DNA of 64,000 nt, from contig NZ_FNET01000015.1 of assembly GCF_900100275.1 (NCBI RefSeq), positions 1 to 64,000 on the forward strand, in the 5' to 3' direction. The position numbers and the translations under genes are program-made. Positions 14,783 to 23,246 of the stretch are shown here, piece by piece; position 1 is the first letter of the stretch, and the number at the start of each line of letters is the position of its first letter. Below the pieces are notes generated by a model, which saw nothing but the letters and a program-made list of their open reading frames with translations, was not told the DNA's origin and ran no database searches. The DNA comes from Lentzea albidocapillata subsp. violacea (GTDB taxonomy: Bacteria > Actinomycetota > Actinomycetes > Mycobacteriales > Pseudonocardiaceae).

Positions 14783-15448
14783 GTGACCCGACCGCACACC
14801 CACCCGTTCATCCCGTTCACCCCGCCCCGGCTGCCGATCGAGGAAGGACTCGACCGCGGCAGGGCCTTCTACCGACTGCTCGACGCGCGCCGGTCCGTGC
14901 GCTGGTTCTCCCCCGATCCCGTGCCCGCCGAGGCGATCGAACTCGCGGTCCTGGCCGCGAACACCGCCCCGAGCGGTGCGCACCAGCAGCCGTGGCGGTT
15001 CGTCGCCACCGGCAACCCGGATCTCAAGCGCCGCATCCGGGCGGCGGCCGAGGAAGAGGAACGCCGCTTCTACCACGAGCGCGAGCTACCGGAATGGCAT
15101 GCGGCGCTGGCACATCTGGAGACCGACGCGAACAAGGAGTTCCTGGAGATCGCGCCGTGGCTGGTGGTCGCGTTCGCCCAGAAGCAGCAGGACGGCAAGA
15201 AGACCTACTACACCAACGAAAGCGTCGGTATCGCGTGCGGGTTCTTCATCGCGGCACTGCACTCGATGGGCCTGGCGACGCTGACCCACACGCCGAACCC
15301 GATGACGTTCCTGACCGACCTCCTCGGACGTGCAGGCGAGCGGCCGTACATCCTCTTCCCGATCGGCTACCCGGCCGACGACTGCGAGGTGCCGGACCTG
15401 CGCCGCAAACCGCTGGGCGAGGCGCTCACGTTCCAGCCCGATCTCTGA
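14783..15448 (+). CDS. Nitroreductase-family FMN protein (iodotyrosine deiodinase-like)
   Basis: An FMN-dependent oxidoreductase of about 221 residues. The N-terminal FMN phosphate motif RRSVRWFSPDPVP and the NTAPSGAHQQPWRFV segment match the BluB/iodotyrosine deiodinase branch of nitroreductases. A KTYYTNESVGIACGF dimer helix and an LGRAGERPYILFPIGYP core follow. Substrates in this branch are halogenated or nitro aromatics; the one here is unknown. The GTG at 14783 fits family length; an in-frame GTG at 14741 would add 14 residues. The 3' end overlaps the convergent membrane gene by 23 bp. The divergent LysR gene probably controls it. Confidence 0.8.
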   Translation: MTRPHTHPFIPFTPPRLPIEEGLDRGRAFYRLLDARRSVRWFSPDPVPAEAIELAVLAANTAPSGAHQQPWRFVATGNPDLKRRIRAAAEEEERRFYHERELPEWHAALAHLETDANKEFLEIAPWLVVAFAQKQQDGKKTYYTNESVGIACGFFIAALHSMGLATLTHTPNPMTFLTDLLGRAGERPYILFPIGYPADDCEVPDLRRKPLGEALTFQPDL

Positions 15449-16604
15449 CATCCAGGTACACCGCGCGGACCTCCAGCGTCCGCTCGACCTTCTCGATCAC
15501 GGGCGCGAAGAACTGGCGCCGGTGCTCGGCGTCGCTCATCGAGGTCACCGAGAAGTACATGCTGCCGAACGCGGCGAACAGCGTGGCGTTGCGCAACATC
15601 GCCGACGGCACACCCGGCCACGACATCTCCGGCCGCTGCCCGATCCACAGCTCGGCGATCGCGGGCGTCACCACGATCAGGCCCAGCACCACGAAGAACG
15701 CGAACAGCGCGAGCCCGATCACCGCCGCCTGCACCAGCTGCCGGATCGCGAGCATCACCAGCAGGTTGCGCGACTGACGGCCGCTCAACCGCTTCGGCGG
15801 CAAGGGTTCGGTGATGTCCACTGCGGACAGTGGCGTGCCCTTGCAGGCCAGCTTCAGCACCTCGGGCCGCAGGTCCTGCTCGACGCGGCCGATCTCGTCG
15901 CGCAGCCGGGCGGCGGCCGCGAGCACGGTGATCGAGGCGAACAGCAGCACGACCAGACTGACCCTGGGCCACAGCAGCTGGTCCATCGCCTGCCACAGCT
16001 CGCCGGTGAAGAACAGGAACAGCGTCACGAACAGCATCGGCGGCAACGCCCGGCCGATCAGGTGGACGCTGTTGCCCAGGTCGGCGATCACGTGCCGGAT
16101 GGCGGCCTTGAGCAGTGCGCCCAACCCGTAGGTGGTGGCCAGCATCGTCGCCACGAAGGCCACGCCGAAGAAGACGACGAACCACAACGCGGTGACCCAC
16201 CACTCCGTCTCGGGGTCGTCGGCTCCAGGTGTGGTGACCTTGTCGTTGATGGCGAGCTGCAGCAACGGCACGATGACCGGCATCGCCGCGTACGCCACCA
16301 GCACCACCACGGTCGTGCGCGGGGAGAAGCTCGGCAACCGCCGGACGAACAGCGACAGCAGGATCCACGCGGACACCATCACCGCGACGATCACGCCGAG
16401 CAGGACCCACTTCGACAGGCCGGTGGACCTGAGCAGCACCAGCCACGCGAGGCTGCCGACCGCCACGAACGTCAGCGCCGGCAACATCCTCGGCAGCACG
16501 TGCGACCGGAACCCGTAGCCCTCGATCATCGTCGGCGCGCCCTGCTGGACGAACCACTGCTCGGTCCGCCGCACGACCGTCTCCGGAGCCACGGCAAGGA
16601 TCAT
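15426..16604 (-). CDS. Multi-pass membrane protein of unknown function
   Basis: A 392-residue protein with about seven hydrophobic spans (ALTFVAVGSLAWLVLL, VLLGVIVAVMVSAWILLSL, VVVLVAYAAMPVIVPLLQL, WVTALWFVVFFGVAFVATML, LPPMLFVTLFLFFTGELW, VSLVVLLFASITVLAAAA, ALFAFFVVLGLIVVTPAI). A cytosolic charged stretch between spans 6 and 7 carries DEIGRVEQDLRPEVL. No catalytic motif is visible. It starts 3 nt after the end of the SDR gene, so the two form a unit, possibly with the acyl-CoA synthetase gene further upstream. Confidence 0.7.
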   Translation of the reverse strand: MILAVAPETVVRRTEQWFVQQGAPTMIEGYGFRSHVLPRMLPALTFVAVGSLAWLVLLRSTGLSKWVLLGVIVAVMVSAWILLSLFVRRLPSFSPRTTVVVLVAYAAMPVIVPLLQLAINDKVTTPGADDPETEWWVTALWFVVFFGVAFVATMLATTYGLGALLKAAIRHVIADLGNSVHLIGRALPPMLFVTLFLFFTGELWQAMDQLLWPRVSLVVLLFASITVLAAAARLRDEIGRVEQDLRPEVLKLACKGTPLSAVDITEPLPPKRLSGRQSRNLLVMLAIRQLVQAAVIGLALFAFFVVLGLIVVTPAIAELWIGQRPEMSWPGVPSAMLRNATLFAAFGSMYFSVTSMSDAEHRRQFFAPVIEKVERTLEVRAVYLDVRDRAGT

Positions 16605-16607
16605 GCC

Positions 16608-17423
16608 TCACCGTTCGAACAAGCGCGCCATGATGGAGTAGTAGTGGGTCGGCGTGATGCGGGCGAGGGCGTCGAACACGTAGGCGTCCGGCCCGACCAG
16701 CACGCGCGACTTGCCGCGTTCGACACCGCGGTGGATGACCTCGGCGGCCTTGTCCGGGGTGGTCAGCGCGATCTTGTCGAAGTCCGCCGCGATCTGGTCG
16801 AGCGACCGGCCCTGCTCGTCGAGCTCGGTGTGGATGCGCCCGTTGCGGATGATGTTCGTCTTGATGCCGCCGGGGTGCACGGCCACGGCCGAGACGCCGG
16901 TGCCGCGCAGTTCCTGGCGCAGCGAGTCGGTGAAACCGCGGACGGCGAACTTCGCGGCGCAGTAGGCACTCTGGTTCGGCATCCCGCACAGGCCGAACAC
17001 GCTGGAGGTGTTCACGATGACGCCGTAGTTCTGCTTGAGCAGCAACGGCAGGAACGCCCGCGTGCCGTGCACGACGCCCCAGTAGTTGATGTCGAACAGC
17101 CAGGAGTCGTCCTCCGCCACGGAGTTCAGCACGCTCGTGGACGTGGCGACGCCCGCGTTGTTGAACACCGCCGCGAGCGGCAGGTCCAGCCAGTCCCGCA
17201 CCTCCTTGGCGAACCGCTGCACGTCGTCGGCGTCCCGCACGTCCAGGATCCGGCTGAGCACCGGGCCCTTCAGCGACGCGGCGGTCTCCTCCAGCCCGAT
17301 CTCGTCGACGTCGGCGATGACCACTGGCGAGCCGTGGTGGGAGAGCCGCCGCGCGAGGCTGCGGCCGATTCCCGAGGCCGCCCCGGTGATCACCGCTGGT
17401 CGCCCTGAGATCCTGCGGACCAT
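16608..17423 (-). CDS. Short-chain dehydrogenase/reductase (SDR)
   Basis: A classical NAD(P)-dependent SDR of 271 residues. The cofactor motif GAASGIG, the structural FNNAG, the catalytic Ser (NTSSVFG) and SAYCAAK active-site motif are all present. The acidic residue of IADVDE at the end of the second strand suggests NAD+ preference. Substrate is unknown. It lies between an acyl-CoA synthetase (36 bp upstream) and the membrane protein gene, so it may act on a lipid or acyl-chain alcohol or ketone in the same route. Confidence 0.88.
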   Translation of the reverse strand: MVRRISGRPAVITGAASGIGRSLARRLSHHGSPVVIADVDEIGLEETAASLKGPVLSRILDVRDADDVQRFAKEVRDWLDLPLAAVFNNAGVATSTSVLNSVAEDDSWLFDINYWGVVHGTRAFLPLLLKQNYGVIVNTSSVFGLCGMPNQSAYCAAKFAVRGFTDSLRQELRGTGVSAVAVHPGGIKTNIIRNGRIHTELDEQGRSLDQIAADFDKIALTTPDKAAEVIHRGVERGKSRVLVGPDAYVFDALARITPTHYYSIMARLFER

Positions 17424-17459
17424 GTCTGCTCCTGTCGTCGGGGACGGCGGAGCTCCACG

Positions 17460-19109
17460 TTAGCGGCGCAGCTCGGGGAACTGGTCGTCGCGCCACTCCC
17501 CTGTCTCGTCGACGCCCTTCTCCTCCCGCTCGCGCAGATCGACGCGCCGGATCTTGCCGGACACGGTCTTGGGCAGCTCGTAGAACTCCAACCGCCGAAT
17601 CCGCTGGAACGGAGCCAAGTTCTCGCGGGCGTGCCTCAGAATCTGCAGCGCTGTCTCACGGTTGGGCTCCCAGCCCGCGCTCAGCGCCACATAAGCCTTG
17701 GGCACGGCGAGCCTGACCGGATCCGGCGCGGGGACGACGGCCGCCTCGGTGACCGCCGGGTGCTCGATCAGCACGCTCTCCAGTTCGAACGGCGAGATCT
17801 TGTAGTCCGACGCCTTGAACACGTCGTCCGTGCGCCCGATGTAGCAGAGATAGCCGTCCTCGTCCCGGCTCGCGATGTCGCCCGTGTGGTAGTAACCGCC
17901 GGCCATCGCCTCGGCGTTGCGCTCGTCGTCGCCGTGGTAGCCGGCCATCAGCGACATCGGCCGCCGGCTGAGGTCGATGCAGATCTCGCCTTCGTCAGCC
18001 TGCTCGCCGGTGATCGGGTCGACCAGCACGACCGGAACGCCCTGCAGCGGCCGTCCCATCGAACCGAGTTTCACGGGCGCGCCAGGCACGTTGCCGACCG
18101 ACAGCGTCGTCTCGGTCTGGCCGAAGCCGTCGCGGATCGTGAGGCCCCAACGCTGCTGGACCTGCTCGACCACCTCGGGGTTCAGAGGCTCCCCGGCGGC
18201 GACGACCTCGCGCAGCGCGCCGGGACCGCCGCTGAGGTCGGCCTTGATCAGCATCCGCCACACGGTCGGGGGCGCGCAGAACGTGGTGACGCCCTTCGCA
18301 CGGATCTGGCCGAGCAGCGCGGCCGCGTCGAACCGGGCGTAGTTGTAGACGAAGATCGTCGCTTCGGCGATCCACGGTGCGAAGAAGCAGCTCCAGGCGT
18401 GCTTGGCCCAGCCGGGCGAGCTGATGTTCAGGTGCACGTCGCCGGGCCGGACGCCGATCCAGTGCATGGTCGTGAGGTGCCCGACCGGGTAGGAGGCCTG
18501 GGTGTGCTCGACGAGCTTGGGACGGCTGGTCGTGCCGGAGGTGAAGTACAGCAGCAGCCGGTCGTCCGTCTTGGTCTCCGGGTGTGGCAACGGGTCGTCC
18601 GGCGCCTCGGCGGTCTCGGCGTAGTCCACCGGCCCCGTGCCACCGACCGTGATCACGACCGGACCTTCCTCGAACTTGGATGCGTCCTCGGCACGTGCGA
18701 TGACGTGCCGTACCGAACCCCGGTGCAGCCGGTCGGCGAGGTCGGCAGGCCCGAGTGCGGTGGTGGTCGGCATGACCACGGCGCCGAGCTTCATCACCGC
18801 GAGCATCGACTCCCACAGCTCGGCCTGGTTGCCCAGCATGATCATTACGCTGTCGCCCCGGCCGACGCCGTGCGACGCGAGCCAGTGCGCGACGCTGTTC
18901 GACCGGCGGCGCAGCTCGTCGAACGAGTACGCGCGCCCGGAGCCGTCCTCCTCGACGATGTGCAACGCCGTGGCGGTGTTGCCCTCCGCGATGACGTCGA
19001 ACCAGTCGTGCGCCCAGTTGAAGCTGCCGTCGAAGCTCGGCCAGGTGAACGCGCCTGGGTCCGCGAGCATCAGGTCGCGGGCCGCGCGGTAGATGTCGTG
19101 ACTGGACAT
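17460..19109 (-). CDS. Acyl-CoA synthetase (AMP-forming, medium-chain type)
   Basis: A 549-residue adenylating ligase that activates a carboxylic acid with ATP and joins it to CoA. The P-loop LLLYFTSGTTSRPKLVEH, the DGFGQTET motif, the GYYHTGD hinge motif and the C-terminal PKTVSGKIRR catalytic lysine region are all visible. The pattern (NWAHDWFD near the N-terminus) is that of medium-chain/benzoate-type synthetases. ATG at 19109. A GAF-LuxR regulator is transcribed divergently, and a GC-rich dyad at 19145-19160 lies between. Confidence 0.88.
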   Translation of the reverse strand: MSSHDIYRAARDLMLADPGAFTWPSFDGSFNWAHDWFDVIAEGNTATALHIVEEDGSGRAYSFDELRRRSNSVAHWLASHGVGRGDSVMIMLGNQAELWESMLAVMKLGAVVMPTTTALGPADLADRLHRGSVRHVIARAEDASKFEEGPVVITVGGTGPVDYAETAEAPDDPLPHPETKTDDRLLLYFTSGTTSRPKLVEHTQASYPVGHLTTMHWIGVRPGDVHLNISSPGWAKHAWSCFFAPWIAEATIFVYNYARFDAAALLGQIRAKGVTTFCAPPTVWRMLIKADLSGGPGALREVVAAGEPLNPEVVEQVQQRWGLTIRDGFGQTETTLSVGNVPGAPVKLGSMGRPLQGVPVVLVDPITGEQADEGEICIDLSRRPMSLMAGYHGDDERNAEAMAGGYYHTGDIASRDEDGYLCYIGRTDDVFKASDYKISPFELESVLIEHPAVTEAAVVPAPDPVRLAVPKAYVALSAGWEPNRETALQILRHARENLAPFQRIRRLEFYELPKTVSGKIRRVDLREREEKGVDETGEWRDDQFPELRR

Positions 19110-19144
19110 GTCGCAGAGGGTGGGAGCACCGGAGCCGCAGGGAT

Positions 19145-19160
19145 ACCCCCGGATGGGGGT
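19145..19160. promoter_or_regulatory. ACCCCC-N4-GGGGGT dyad, operator-like
   Basis: The perfect 6-bp arms ACCCCC (19145-19150) and GGGGGT (19155-19160) are separated by GGAT. The dyad lies 36 bp before the acyl-CoA synthetase start and 17 bp before the preferred regulator start. It is a good candidate site for the GAF-LuxR protein. A GGGTAT on minus (19148-19143) overlaps it and could be a -10 box for the synthetase gene. Confidence 0.45.
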
Positions 19161-19176
19161 GCACCCCTTTTCGAGG

Positions 19177-19980
19177 GTGCTGCCGTCGGCAAGACTGCTG
19201 GACGTGCTGCCAGACCGTTTTCAGGTGTTGCTGCCGCAGCGCCTGGACATGCTCCGCCGGGCCACCGGGCTGCCCGTCGTGTTCGGTGGCGCGGTGACGC
19301 CTGGCCGCGACCTGTTGCTGAGCAGCTTCCAGGGCACGCACGGCACGTCGTTGCACGGACTGCGCGTCGGCACCGGCCGGGGCCTGGGCGGCACGGCGAT
19401 CGCGATGGGCACCGCCGTCCGCGTCAACGACTACGCCTCGACCAGGGCGATCACCCACGAGTTCGACCAGATGGTGGTCGTGGACGAACGTCTGACCTCG
19501 GTGTTCGCCTACCCGGTGACAGTGCGCGGCACGGTGCACGGCGTCCTCTATGGAGCCGTGCGCGGGCAGGCGACAGTGGGTGACCGGGCGATCAGGATGG
19601 CCGGCGCCATCGCGCAGGGATTCGCACAGGACCTGGACATGCCTTCCCAGCAGAATCAGACACTGCACACGCAGGCCGCGCTCCGCGAGCTCGCCGAGGT
19701 CGCCAAGCTCGTCGGCGATCCCGTGCTGCGCGAACGACTCCGCAAGGTGCACCAGAACCTCGGCGGCGCGGTCCCCGTCAGCGTCCCCACCGGATTGACC
19801 CCACGGGAACTCGATACGCTTCGGCTGGCCGCGGTCGGTGCGTCCAACCGGGAGATCGCCGCCGAACTCGGGTTGAGCACCGAAACCGTCAAGGCCTACC
19901 TCCGGGGCGCGATGCGCAAGCTGGGGGTGCACAACAGAACCGCCGCCGTCCACGCGGCGAGGTCGACGGGAGCGCTCTAG
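19177..19980 (+). CDS. GAF-domain LuxR-family regulator
   Basis: A sensor-regulator of about 267 residues. Residues 10-165 form a GAF-type domain (LLLSSFQGTHGTSLHGLRVG, GLGGTAIAMGTAVRVNDYAS, VFAYPVTVRGTVHGVLYGAV). A LuxR HTH follows at the C-terminus (TPRELDTLRLAAVGASNREI, AAELGLSTETVKAYLRGAMRK). GTG 19177 with GAGG just before it is preferred; an in-frame ATG at 19108 would overlap the divergent synthetase start and run through the dyad. Regulators of this build sit next to acyl-CoA synthetase genes in many actinomycetes. The stop abuts the next gene's ATG. Confidence 0.8.
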   Translation: MLPSARLLDVLPDRFQVLLPQRLDMLRRATGLPVVFGGAVTPGRDLLLSSFQGTHGTSLHGLRVGTGRGLGGTAIAMGTAVRVNDYASTRAITHEFDQMVVVDERLTSVFAYPVTVRGTVHGVLYGAVRGQATVGDRAIRMAGAIAQGFAQDLDMPSQQNQTLHTQAALRELAEVAKLVGDPVLRERLRKVHQNLGGAVPVSVPTGLTPRELDTLRLAAVGASNREIAAELGLSTETVKAYLRGAMRKLGVHNRTAAVHAARSTGAL

Positions 19981-20403
19981 ATGTCGTTGCTGGAGAAGGC
20001 CGTGATCGGCACCGATCGCCTGCTCTACAAGCTGACCGGCGGCAAGTTCACCCTCGTGTCGATGTCGAAGCAGACAGGCCTGACGCTCATCACGGTCGGT
20101 GCCAAGTCCGGTGAGCGGCGCGAGAACCAGGTCCAGTACGTGGCCGACGGCGACTCGATGCTGGTCGTGGGTTCCAACTGGGGCAAGCCCCACCACCCCG
20201 CGTGGACCACGAACCTGCTGAAGAACCCGGACATCCAGGTGAACGTGCGCGGTGACGTCCGCGACGTGCGGGGCACGCTGCTCGAAGGGGCCGAGCGCGA
20301 GGCCGCCTGGACTCGCATGGTGGCGGCCTGGCCCGCGTTCCAGGACTACGTGGAGCGCTCAGGCGGCCGCGAGCTGCGGGTCTTCCGCCTCACTGCGCGC
20401 TGA
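19981..20403 (+). CDS. Deazaflavin (F420)-dependent nitroreductase-family protein
   Basis: A 140-residue split-barrel protein of the Ddn/DUF385 family, which uses F420H2 to reduce quinones or nitro compounds. The family pattern is seen in LTLITVGAKSGERRENQVQY, VVGSNWGKPHHPAWTTNLL, NPDIQVNVRGDVRDVRG and the C-terminal PAFQDYVERSGGRELRVFRL. The ATG follows the regulator's stop with no gap, so both are read together. The last 45 bp overlap the 3' end of the convergent membrane gene. Confidence 0.85.
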   Translation: MSLLEKAVIGTDRLLYKLTGGKFTLVSMSKQTGLTLITVGAKSGERRENQVQYVADGDSMLVVGSNWGKPHHPAWTTNLLKNPDIQVNVRGDVRDVRGTLLEGAEREAAWTRMVAAWPAFQDYVERSGGRELRVFRLTAR

Positions 20404-20922
20404 GTCCCACGCCAGCCACACGCAGCCCACGACCATGAGCACACCGTGGGCGATCCGTGCCGCCGGCGGCGTGAAGAACTGCGGCAGGAACAACGCGAAC
20501 CCGGCGGCGAACACGATCGCCGCCGTGGTGCGGAGTTCCAGCGCGACCATGACCGCCGCGACCCCCATGGTGACGAGGCCGACCGCGAAAGTCGTGACGG
20601 CGAACGGGTTGTAGCGCACGGACTCGGCGAGTTCGAGGACGTTCGGCTGCTGTGCGACGGCGTGCAGGCCGAAGTTCTCGGCGCCGTAGTACGGCAGGGT
20701 GAGGCCCGCGCCGACCCAGAACGTGATCGCGGCCGTGCGGTGGATCTGCAGCAACGCGATCGGCACGAGGATGAAGCCGATCATGGCGAACAGGTGCGAC
20801 AGCACCCACGCGGTCGATCCCATCGAGGCCGCGGCGCCCGCCGCCGTCGTCTCGTCGTGCCACGGTCTCAACGCGGGATACAGCAGAAAGAGCAGGCCTG
20901 CGGCCGAAAGCGTCCACTTCAC
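20359..20922 (-). CDS. Five-span membrane protein, TetR-coupled
   Basis: A 187-residue membrane protein of unknown function with spans at the N-terminus (LSAAGLLFLLYPALRPW), LSHLFAMIGFILVPIALLQI, AITFWVGAGLTLPYYGAE, FAVTTFAVGLVTMGVAAVMV, and IVFAAGFALFLPQFF plus HGVLMVVGCVWLAW. The GTG overlaps the TGA of the TetR gene (20919-20922), so the regulator and membrane protein are coupled. By analogy with similar pairs it could be exported-compound related, but nothing in the sequence shows transport. Confidence 0.7.
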   Translation of the reverse strand: MKWTLSAAGLLFLLYPALRPWHDETTAAGAAASMGSTAWVLSHLFAMIGFILVPIALLQIHRTAAITFWVGAGLTLPYYGAENFGLHAVAQQPNVLELAESVRYNPFAVTTFAVGLVTMGVAAVMVALELRTTAAIVFAAGFALFLPQFFTPPAARIAHGVLMVVGCVWLAWDSARSEAEDPQLAAA

Positions 20923-21482
20923 GATTGCCCCCTGAGATCGTCGAGGTACATCCGGACGAGCTGCGCGTAGGTGTCGTCGAGACCTTCCGGCAGGCCGAAC
21001 CCGCCGCTGGACTCGATCGACGCGAAGCCGTGCACGATCACCCGCAGCCGCCGCGTGGCGTGGATGGCGTCCGAGCCCTCCAGGCCGTAGCTCCGCAGCG
21101 TGGCGAGGACGAGTTCCATGAACTTCAGGCCGGCCGCCCGCTGCAGTTCGTCGTGCAGCGGGTCCATCGGCGCGGCCGCGTAGCGCTTCGGGTGCTCCTG
21201 GACGTACGCGCGGTACGCGTGCATGAGCGCGCTGACAGCGTCGTCGCCCGACCGGCCCACAACGGTTTCGGTGAGCCGGGCGGTCATGTCCTGCATGACC
21301 CTCAGGCCGACCTGGCCCCGGAGGTCGCCGAGGCTCGCGACGTGCTTGTACAGCGAGGGTGTGGCGACACCGGTCCGTGCGGCGACGGCGGCGAGCGTCA
21401 GTGCCTCGACGCCCTGCTCGTCGACCAGTTCCAGTGCGGCGTCCACGACCTTGGCGGTGGTGAGACCTGCTCGAACAGCCAT
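20919..21482 (-). CDS. TetR-family regulator
   Basis: A 187-residue repressor. The N-terminal TetR HTH is clear (KVVDAALELVDEQGVEALTL, AAVAARTGVATPSLYKHVAS). The C-terminal part (AYRAYVQEHPKRYAA, RRLRVIVHGFASIESSGGFG) is of the WHG/TetR_C_33 type. Target genes are likely its own operon, through the dyad 10-24 bp before its start. The effector is unknown. Confidence 0.88.
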   Translation of the reverse strand: MAVRAGLTTAKVVDAALELVDEQGVEALTLAAVAARTGVATPSLYKHVASLGDLRGQVGLRVMQDMTARLTETVVGRSGDDAVSALMHAYRAYVQEHPKRYAAAPMDPLHDELQRAAGLKFMELVLATLRSYGLEGSDAIHATRRLRVIVHGFASIESSGGFGLPEGLDDTYAQLVRMYLDDLRGQS

Positions 21483-21491
21483 AGCCCAAAA

Positions 21492-21506
21492 GCTAACTTC
21501 ATTAGC
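21492..21506. promoter_or_regulatory. GCTAA-N5-TTAGC operator-like dyad
   Basis: GCTAA (21492-21496) and TTAGC (21502-21506) are inverted around CTTCA, immediately upstream of the TetR start (21482). AT-rich palindromes of this size next to a TetR gene are usually its operator. Confidence 0.55.
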
Positions 21507-21614
21507 CTACGACGTCAAGCAGGGAGATTTCGTGAAGATCTTGCGGTTCCCCGGCGGTGGCGGCCGCTGCGCCGATATGAATGGCGAGTCACTCGCATCG
21601 GCAAGGAGAAACCA

Positions 21615-23057
21615 TTGCGTTTAGCCAAGATCCTGGGGGCGGTCGCCGCGAGCCTGCTGTTCGCGTCGACCGTCACGGCTGCACCGGCGACAGCCGGGCC
21701 GACGTTGCGGACCACGATCGACCCGAGCTCCGTGAAGGAGTCGATCGACTACCTGGTGCAGACCTACCGCGTCACCGAACGCGAAGCGCTGAGGAGACTC
21801 GAGCTCCAGAACGACGCGGCGAAGCTCGAAGCGACGCTGCGGAAAGAGGCCGCCGGTGAGTACGGCGGCATGTGGCTCGACCAGCAGACCGGCGAGCTCG
21901 TCGTCGCGATGACGAAGCCCGCCGCCGCCCAGCGGCAGATCGCCGCCATGCCCGACCGTGCCAACGTCGAGGTCCGCACGGTCAAGCACTCCCTGGCCTC
22001 GCTGAAGTCGGCGCACGACCGGATCAGCAGGCAGGTCGGCGCGGGCGCCGAGTCGGTGTACCTGCCGGCCATCAGCACGACCGAGAACCGCGTCGTCGTG
22101 TGGGAACGCGCGTGGCTGCGGGAGAACAAGGTCGGGGCGGCCGCGCAGGCGGAGATCCGCACCTTCGACGCCGACCCCGGCATGGTCTCGGCCCGCGTTC
22201 TGCGCGAGCCCACCCCGTACTCGGCCGACCCGGTCGACTGGGGCTTCTGCCACCCGCTCTACTGCACGAACTACGGCCCCATGCGCGGCGGCCTGCGCCT
22301 GGACATGAGGCGTGACAACGGCACCACCGGCGGCTGCACGAGCGGCTTCAACCTGCGCACGACCGGCGGCGCGTTCCCCGGTGTGCCGTGGGTGCTGACC
22401 GCGGGCCACTGCATGTCCACCAAGACGAACGACGTGCCGACGCAGCACAACCGCCAGGTGGTCCTGAACCAGCACGGCATCGAGAAGAACTTCTATCCGT
22501 ACGACTACGCCGCCGTGCGCTATGTCGACGCGGCCACCGCCACCACGTGGCTGGAAGGCCAGACCAACCGCAACACGGTGCTCAAGTACTGCCGCAACGG
22601 TGGCCTGGACAGCAACGGCGACACTCCGTGCGGTCCGCAGGTGACGTCGCAGAACCAGGAGATCACCTCGGTCACCCCGCTGTCCGGGATCCTGACCGGT
22701 GCGATCGTCTGCGCCAGCGGGTCCGGGTCGAGCGCGGTGAACTACCCGGACTCCTTCGACAGCGGCGCCGGTGAGGGCTACCTCGTCGGCACGCGCTGCG
22801 GCCGGGTCCTCTCGACCGACGTCGGCATCAACACCGACGTGTGCGCGCGCAACGGTGACAGCGGCGGCCCGCTGTTCAGCCAGGTCACCAAGGCGGGGCT
22901 GGGCATCCTCAACGGCAGCCAGCAGGCCCGCAGCGGCGCCTGCCAGCTGGGCGAGCTGAACAACTACGCCCCACTCTCGACGATCCTCGAGGACCTCAGC
23001 GCCCGCCAGGCGAGCGGCGGGTCGGTCTTCAACGTCATCACCACCCCGCAGGGCTGA
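21615..23057 (+). CDS. Secreted S1-family serine protease
   Basis: A 480-residue exported preproprotease. A Sec signal (AKILGAVAASLLFASTVTAAPATA) is followed by a propeptide of about 190 residues with coiled helices and AAAQRQIAAMPDRANVEVRT, then the chymotrypsin fold. The triad is TAGHC (His), YDYAAVRY (Asp) and NGDSGGPLF (Ser); several Cys pairs are present. This is the layout of alpha-lytic/streptogrisin-type proteases whose propeptide folds the enzyme. TTG 21615 was chosen because AAGGAGAAA precedes it and the signal peptide follows at once. The gene is monocistronic with a strong terminator. Confidence 0.88.
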   Translation: MRLAKILGAVAASLLFASTVTAAPATAGPTLRTTIDPSSVKESIDYLVQTYRVTEREALRRLELQNDAAKLEATLRKEAAGEYGGMWLDQQTGELVVAMTKPAAAQRQIAAMPDRANVEVRTVKHSLASLKSAHDRISRQVGAGAESVYLPAISTTENRVVVWERAWLRENKVGAAAQAEIRTFDADPGMVSARVLREPTPYSADPVDWGFCHPLYCTNYGPMRGGLRLDMRRDNGTTGGCTSGFNLRTTGGAFPGVPWVLTAGHCMSTKTNDVPTQHNRQVVLNQHGIEKNFYPYDYAAVRYVDAATATTWLEGQTNRNTVLKYCRNGGLDSNGDTPCGPQVTSQNQEITSVTPLSGILTGAIVCASGSGSSAVNYPDSFDSGAGEGYLVGTRCGRVLSTDVGINTDVCARNGDSGGPLFSQVTKAGLGILNGSQQARSGACQLGELNNYAPLSTILEDLSARQASGGSVFNVITTPQG

Positions 23058-23060
23058 TCC

Positions 23061-23102
23061 CTGTCGCCTGGAAGACCGGTTTTTCGGTCTTCCAGGCGAC
23101 AG
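23061..23102 (+). terminator. Strong hairpin terminator
   Basis: The arms CTGTCGCCTGGAAGACCG (23061-23078) and its perfect complement (23085-23102) flank the loop GTTTTT, directly after the protease stop. Confidence 0.85.
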
Positions 23103-23128
23103 CGCCGCTGGCAGAGCGCTTGATCACT

Positions 23129-23142
23129 TGAGAGCGCTCTCA
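23129..23142. promoter_or_regulatory. TGAGAGCGCTCTCA palindrome (LacI-family type operator)
   Basis: A perfect 14-bp palindrome about 100 bp before the glucanase start. It differs at two symmetric positions from the TGGGAGCGCTCCCA boxes bound by CebR, the LacI-family cello-oligosaccharide repressor of Streptomyces. A second partial copy (AGAGCGCTTGATCA) lies just upstream from 23113. This suggests repression of the glucanase by a sugar-sensing LacI-type regulator encoded elsewhere. Confidence 0.65.
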
Positions 23143-23246
23143 TCTGACAAATTCGTGAAAACCTTTACACGTTGACCATGGGTCACGGCGCGACAACACT
23201 TCCGAACCACTGGGCGCACAACTCAACACCCGGAAAGGTCGGTTCG

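Noticed and set aside
15330..17496. Two very long open frames (692 and 709 residues) on both strands
   Set aside because: Both overlie the clear membrane-protein and SDR genes and show only Arg/Asp/Gly/His-rich composition without motifs.
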